A stretch of DNA of 64,000 bases from Burhinus oedicnemus. Its lineage: Eukaryota; Chordata; Aves; Charadriiformes; Burhinidae. The position numbers and the translations under genes were made by a program. How positions within the stretch are numbered: position 1 is the first letter of the stretch; the number at the start of each line of letters is the position of its first letter. This document shows, piece by piece, positions 53,872 through 64,000 of this stretch. The stretch lies in NCBI GenBank assembly GCA_008921705.1, contig VFFE01007485.1:215280-279279 (forward strand), given 5' to 3'. Under the pieces are notes generated by a model. It had not been told where the DNA came from. It did not search any database and was given only the letters and a program-made list of their open reading frames with translations.

Positions 53872-55834
53872 GTATTTTCTTCAACAGAATCCACCCATAC
53901 TTTTTTCAAGGCCATTTTTCAAGTGCACTGAGACAACCCAGTCACATATGAGAGCGGGGAGAAAGGGAATTCGGTGCCAGCAGAAAGTTTGTTGAACGTT
54001 TCTCTTCCACCAACAATTTCACATAATTTTGATTAGTCACTTACAAGATGTTTCTGTTACTTTTAACAAGTCACCAGCTGGATTGCTTTAACATCCTTCA
54101 GTGAGCCTAGCCCTGACTACCAGAGTATGCAGGAAAAAATGATTTGGGGGTAGGTTGCAATTACAGCTTTTATGCTGACAGGAGAAAAGCTCCTTTGGCA
54201 GGTTGTACAACCGTATCTTTTCAAATAAAAATGCCTAAATGTGTAGGGAGGCTCATGGGAGGAAAAAAGTGATTTTGGCACAGAAGCAACTGAACTACTC
54301 TCTTGAACTTGCTTCTGCCATGTTTATTTCAAGTGAGAGTCGTCAATGGTGCCAGGAAAAAATGCAAGCGTCAGCTGATCACTAGGGAAAATGCTTTATA
54401 ATCAGCCATTTAATAGATTTGATTTGCTCTGTTTATTAACAGGAGGGACAGCATAAGGAAGAATGACAAAATAGTAATTAACAGAGGGAAGCTGAAGCCA
54501 AACCAAACTGGAAGTACATTCACACTCCAGTTATGAATGGTGGGCTAATTTTTGTCAGCCATAGGTGAAAAATATTTGAAATGTCAAATTTCTTAATTTT
54601 AAGCCATGATACATTGCAAGAAATCTGGTTTCATATAAATTTTATTTAGAGAAATATAAGTTATTTGGCTCAGCTCTACTGGATTTAGAAGCTGTAAGGG
54701 CATAGGAGGTCAGACCATACAATCTAGAGTCTCCTTTGGACTTATTTTCTATTTGTCTGGGGAAGTCCAAACTGGGTTGCCATACATCAGAAAATGCCAG
54801 CATTACTTTATCTGTATTTTCTAATTCCTGTCCAATTCTTATTCTCCCAAAAAGCTTATTGACTTGTTTTACATGTCAATATTAATAAAGCCAGACTGCT
54901 TTGACTGTTGTTTGATAGCTGCTGGGAACAGCGTAGCAACAGATAGGTGAACACAACAGCTAGAACAGCTGGTTCTCTGGGGTGTTATAAAAACTTTGGT
55001 TTCCTTGTACGCCGTGAAAACCTTTTGCCTTAGCATCCTGGGATGGTAGCTTTGATCCACCTATGCGTAATTGGATGATAAAGACAGTGAATTTGCAGAC
55101 AATTTCAAGACACAAATGTTGAGCTCTTGTATAGTATTGGTGGGACATAGCAGCATTGACCATCACTGCAGTGTAAGTGCTGAAGTCATATGTACCTCTG
55201 TATGGTGTACAGATTAGTACTGGCAAGGCTCTCCCGGTATTTTACCTCTAGGAGTAAAAGAACTGAAACCATTTATTTTCAGCAGAACATACGAAAACCA
55301 GTTATTTATAAAGGAAGAAAATGCTATTAAAAAGCCAACAGAGAGAAGCCTGTGGGGTTAGTCTCCCACTACCACTGTGTTAACCAGAGCCAGGTCCATT
55401 TTTAAAATTAAATACAAACAAAAGAAGAAAAAGAAATGAGTTTAACCTGTCATAGCTTTGCATTCAACCCAAGAACACAGCAGATACTCAATGCAGGAGA
55501 AAATGGAAGGGAAATATTTTTATAATTGTGATTGATTTGTCAACAAACAAGCAAACATCACTCCTCAAAAAACATCTTGATTTTTTTTGCATGACAGTAT
55601 TGTTAAAGCCAGACTGCCCTGAGGGGGGCTTGAAAGGTGCAGTCACAGGGAGCAGCCCAGCAGCAGGTATGTGAATGGAATAGCCAGAATCACATTTGGT
55701 GATCATCTTAATTGCTGGGTTTTGCTCTGAGGAACTGAGTCCCTGGGATTTGACCTGCATCGCTAGTGTTGCTACCAACTTGTCCCGTGAGTGGCAGTGC
55801 AGTAAGCGTCTCACAATTAGAAGCAGGCATTTTT

Positions 55835-55938
55835 TCCTTCCTTCCTTCCTTCCTTCCTTCCTTCCTTCCTTCCTTCCTTCCTTCCTTCCTTCCTTCCTTC
55901 CTTCCTTCCTTCCTTCCTTCCTTCCTTCCTTCCTTCCT
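55835..55938. repeat. (TTCC)n microsatellite
   Basis: About 26 uninterrupted TTCC units, 104 bp. Perfect arrays of this length are usually highly variable in length between individuals. The serial PSFL / EGRK frames across it are repeat artefacts, not proteins. Confidence 0.98.
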
Positions 55939-56455
55939 CTCTAATATGTTCAAAAGGTTAAGAACCAATAAACTAGAAAAATAGCCATCATACACCTACT
56001 CCTAGTATGGCTTGCATTAATAATGCATATTCTTTGAAGACTGTGCTTTCGGTTTATGATGTAAGAGGCCGCTTACTGACTAAATAAAAAAAATAAATTG
56101 ACATACAGCATAAAAAATTGAGTGCAGTAAATAACGTATCGCCCTGCCTCTGCAAAGAGAAATGTTTGGGCAGGAGCTTCTGTCTACCAGTATCCCCCTG
56201 ATCTTTCCAGTGCCAGAATGGGTATTGGAGCTTGTGCCATTGTTGACAAGTTGTTAAAACTGAATAGCACCCAAACAACGTGAATTCAGTGACAATATCT
56301 GTGTTGCCCACATACACATTTTCTCTGTTTCTCTCTCTCTCACACAGACAATTTGCTTTTAATCATGGCTTAGTTTGCAGTGTCACCAGTCTGGAAACTA
56401 CCTGCATAATAAAACATGAAAAATAAGCAGGCTTTCAGCTAGACTGCAGTCCTAA

Positions 56456-56489
56456 CAAAAAAAAACAAAAACAAAAACAAAAAAAAACC
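56456..56489. repeat. (AAAAAC)n simple repeat
   Basis: A-rich run with regularly spaced C residues followed by CCCC. Could be the remnant A-tail of an old retroposed sequence, but none is recognisable upstream. Confidence 0.85.
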
Positions 56490-57274
56490 CCAAGACCTGG
56501 CCAAGAACAGATGAGCAATTCCTCTGGTACAATTTCTGGAGTATTTCTGGTAGTATTACCAGGTTCATGGAAGCAGGCAGGGACTCTAGGAATAGATGAA
56601 GGCTCAGCTCTCTACTCTTTGTGCCAAAACATGGAGGTAAAATGCAACGTCTGTCTCTTGTTACAGAAATTGTGAAACCAGGGAGATTGATATGCAGAGA
56701 CTTTGCTGCTGACATGCACTTCCTGGGCTGCAGAGTTTTAGGGCAGAATTGCAGTCTAGAGCTGGAGGGCACGGAGGGCCCCAGCGTGTCCTAGTGCGGG
56801 AGAGAAGCAACAGCAGACTCCGGGATGTCGTTTTTCATCGTGTGTTGAGGACACAGTGTTTTAGTTTGGGGTTTGTTGCTCGTTCCCCCCTCCTCAATCA
56901 CCCATCTGGTATCCTAGTGTGACATGGCTGAGAAAGCTTCTTTTGCTGCCAGAAAGGAGATGATGGGCCATGGTTTATTATTTCAGAGCATCCAGCACCA
57001 TCTGCTGGATAATTTGGAAACCACTTTTATTGATTTTTTTTTTACCCAATTTCTACATCTGCAGTAAAGTGTCCGCAAAACTTGAGGCTGTTCCCACTTC
57101 TTGCTCTCCAATTGTGTAGCTGAGACCCTTTGCACTAAAATATGTGGCTTTTAAAGAGTAAAAGCAAAAGTCTCACCAGCTTTATTTGGGGTAAAATAAA
57201 TAGTAGCTATAATAATATTTCTAAATCAAGAGGAATTTTTTTGTTGCTGCTGTTCCTAAAAGGACTTCATCTAA

Positions 57275-63159
<5,885 letters not shown>

Positions 63160-63569
63160 TGAAGCACCACAAGGTACAGCTTCATGAGACAGCTTGAGCT
63201 GAGGGAGGTTCTCTCCCCCAGCCCCAGGTAAGCGATTTCACAACCCTCGGACTGACTCTGGCTTGGATCAGAGTGTGATCCACTACGTAACAGAGTTGAA
63301 TTTTCTGTTTTCCCAGGTAGCAAACTAGAGTATTTCCTGTAACTTCGTATTTTTCATCTTCAAAGCAAGCTGTCTAGTTACAAGAGCTGGAGGCAAAATT
63401 TAGAAAGAAAACAAAGCCTTTTGGATTTTTATTACAGTACAAATTTAAAGGAAAAACAGCAGTATGAATTTCATCCCCAGTGTGACATCTAGTGGTAAGA
63501 AAACTCAGAACAAAACCCCACAATTTCAGCATAAAGCCCAACACTGTCCCTGAAAGGCAGCATTGCTTT

Positions 63570-63617
63570 CACGGAATCACGGAATTTTCAGAGTTGGAAG
63601 GGACCTCTAGAGATCCA
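63570..63617 (-). mobile_element. CR1 LINE, extreme 3' tail fragment (minus)
   Basis: CACGGAATCACGGAATTTTC, the reverse of CR1 tail repeats, is followed by AGAGTTGGAAGGGACCTCTA, the reverse of the conserved 3' UTR end. Only about 48 bp remain, so the copy was extremely truncated on insertion or later deleted. Confidence 0.85.
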
Positions 63618-63761
63618 AAAAAATATTTTCCCCTTGAGTACCCAAATCAAATTTTTAATTAAGAAATTATTTAGTTCCGCAGATTTTTGCTAAAACCTCA
63701 TGGCCCTTGGTTCCCTTTTCTTTTTACCCAGCTATTAAGATTAACACAGAAGCAATATGTA

Positions 63762-63781
63762 TTAATATATATATATATATA
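63762..63781. repeat. (TA)n dinucleotide repeat
   Basis: About nine TA units inside an AT-rich context, ending at ACAGGTGACC. Confidence 0.9.
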
Positions 63782-64000
63782 CAGGTGACCATAGTCTAAT
63801 AAATATGACCTGTGGTCCAAAATTTTCTCTCTTTCAGAGTTGTCTAACTGCCTAACTTTTGACAATGCTGATTACAGATATTTAAACTATGAAACTGAGT
63901 ATTAAATTGACTCACAAGCAAGAGCTTACTATGAACAACGTGGTATGACAGCAGGAATACAAAGAGGTGTCAGCTCTGTTTCGCTTACCTATGCTGTAGA

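Noticed and set aside
55696..55995. Frames reading serial PSFL or EGRK units
   Set aside because: Direct translation of the (TTCC)n microsatellite.

Overview
The window is animal nuclear DNA from a bird. Four signs support this: small exons with GT..AG borders separated by kilobase introns; several CR1 non-LTR retrotransposon copies ending in the typical short ATTCTRTG-like tail repeats; solo LTRs of the kind common in bird genomes, flanked by 5-bp target duplications; and an AT-rich background with microsatellites. The species cannot be fixed from the sequence. The LTR types fit a neoavian bird, but that is inference. There is no bacterial-type gene organisation, so the many short open frames are not genes unless listed here.

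One host gene is recognised, on the + strand. It is FAM135B, seen here as eight consecutive internal exons (5325-5395, 7357-7530, 17909-18035, 50982-51135, 53822-53871, 57338-57493, 59586-59659, 63000-63154). All donors are GT, all acceptors are AG, and the phases join perfectly. Together they give 961 nt of open coding sequence (about 320 codons) with no stop or frameshift. They cover the N-terminal part of the protein: the end of the strand-rich N-terminal segment, the DUF3657 region, and the helical stretch before the large central exon. The first exons, the large central exon and the C-terminal lipase-like (DUF676) domain lie outside the window.

Layout: 1-5.3 kb upstream intron; 5.3-7.5 kb two exons; 7.5-17.9 kb intron with a CR1 tail and a solo LTR; 18.0-51.0 kb a 33-kb intron holding most of the mobile DNA (two solo LTRs, one of them inside a CR1; a 3.4-kb internally deleted CR1 with ORF1 and ORF2 remains; a CR1 nested in another CR1; two sense 3' CR1 fragments) plus a 20-N assembly gap in poly-T; 51-63.2 kb five exons with short introns and a (TTCC)n microsatellite; then the start of the next intron.

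The points most worth a second look are a sense CR1 ending about 60 bp before the 50982 exon, an oppositely oriented copy of the same CR1 type 2.6 kb upstream of it, an exon-like block at 36845-36984, and an unrecognised decayed coding-like stretch at 38268-38670. I found no convincing new biological system.
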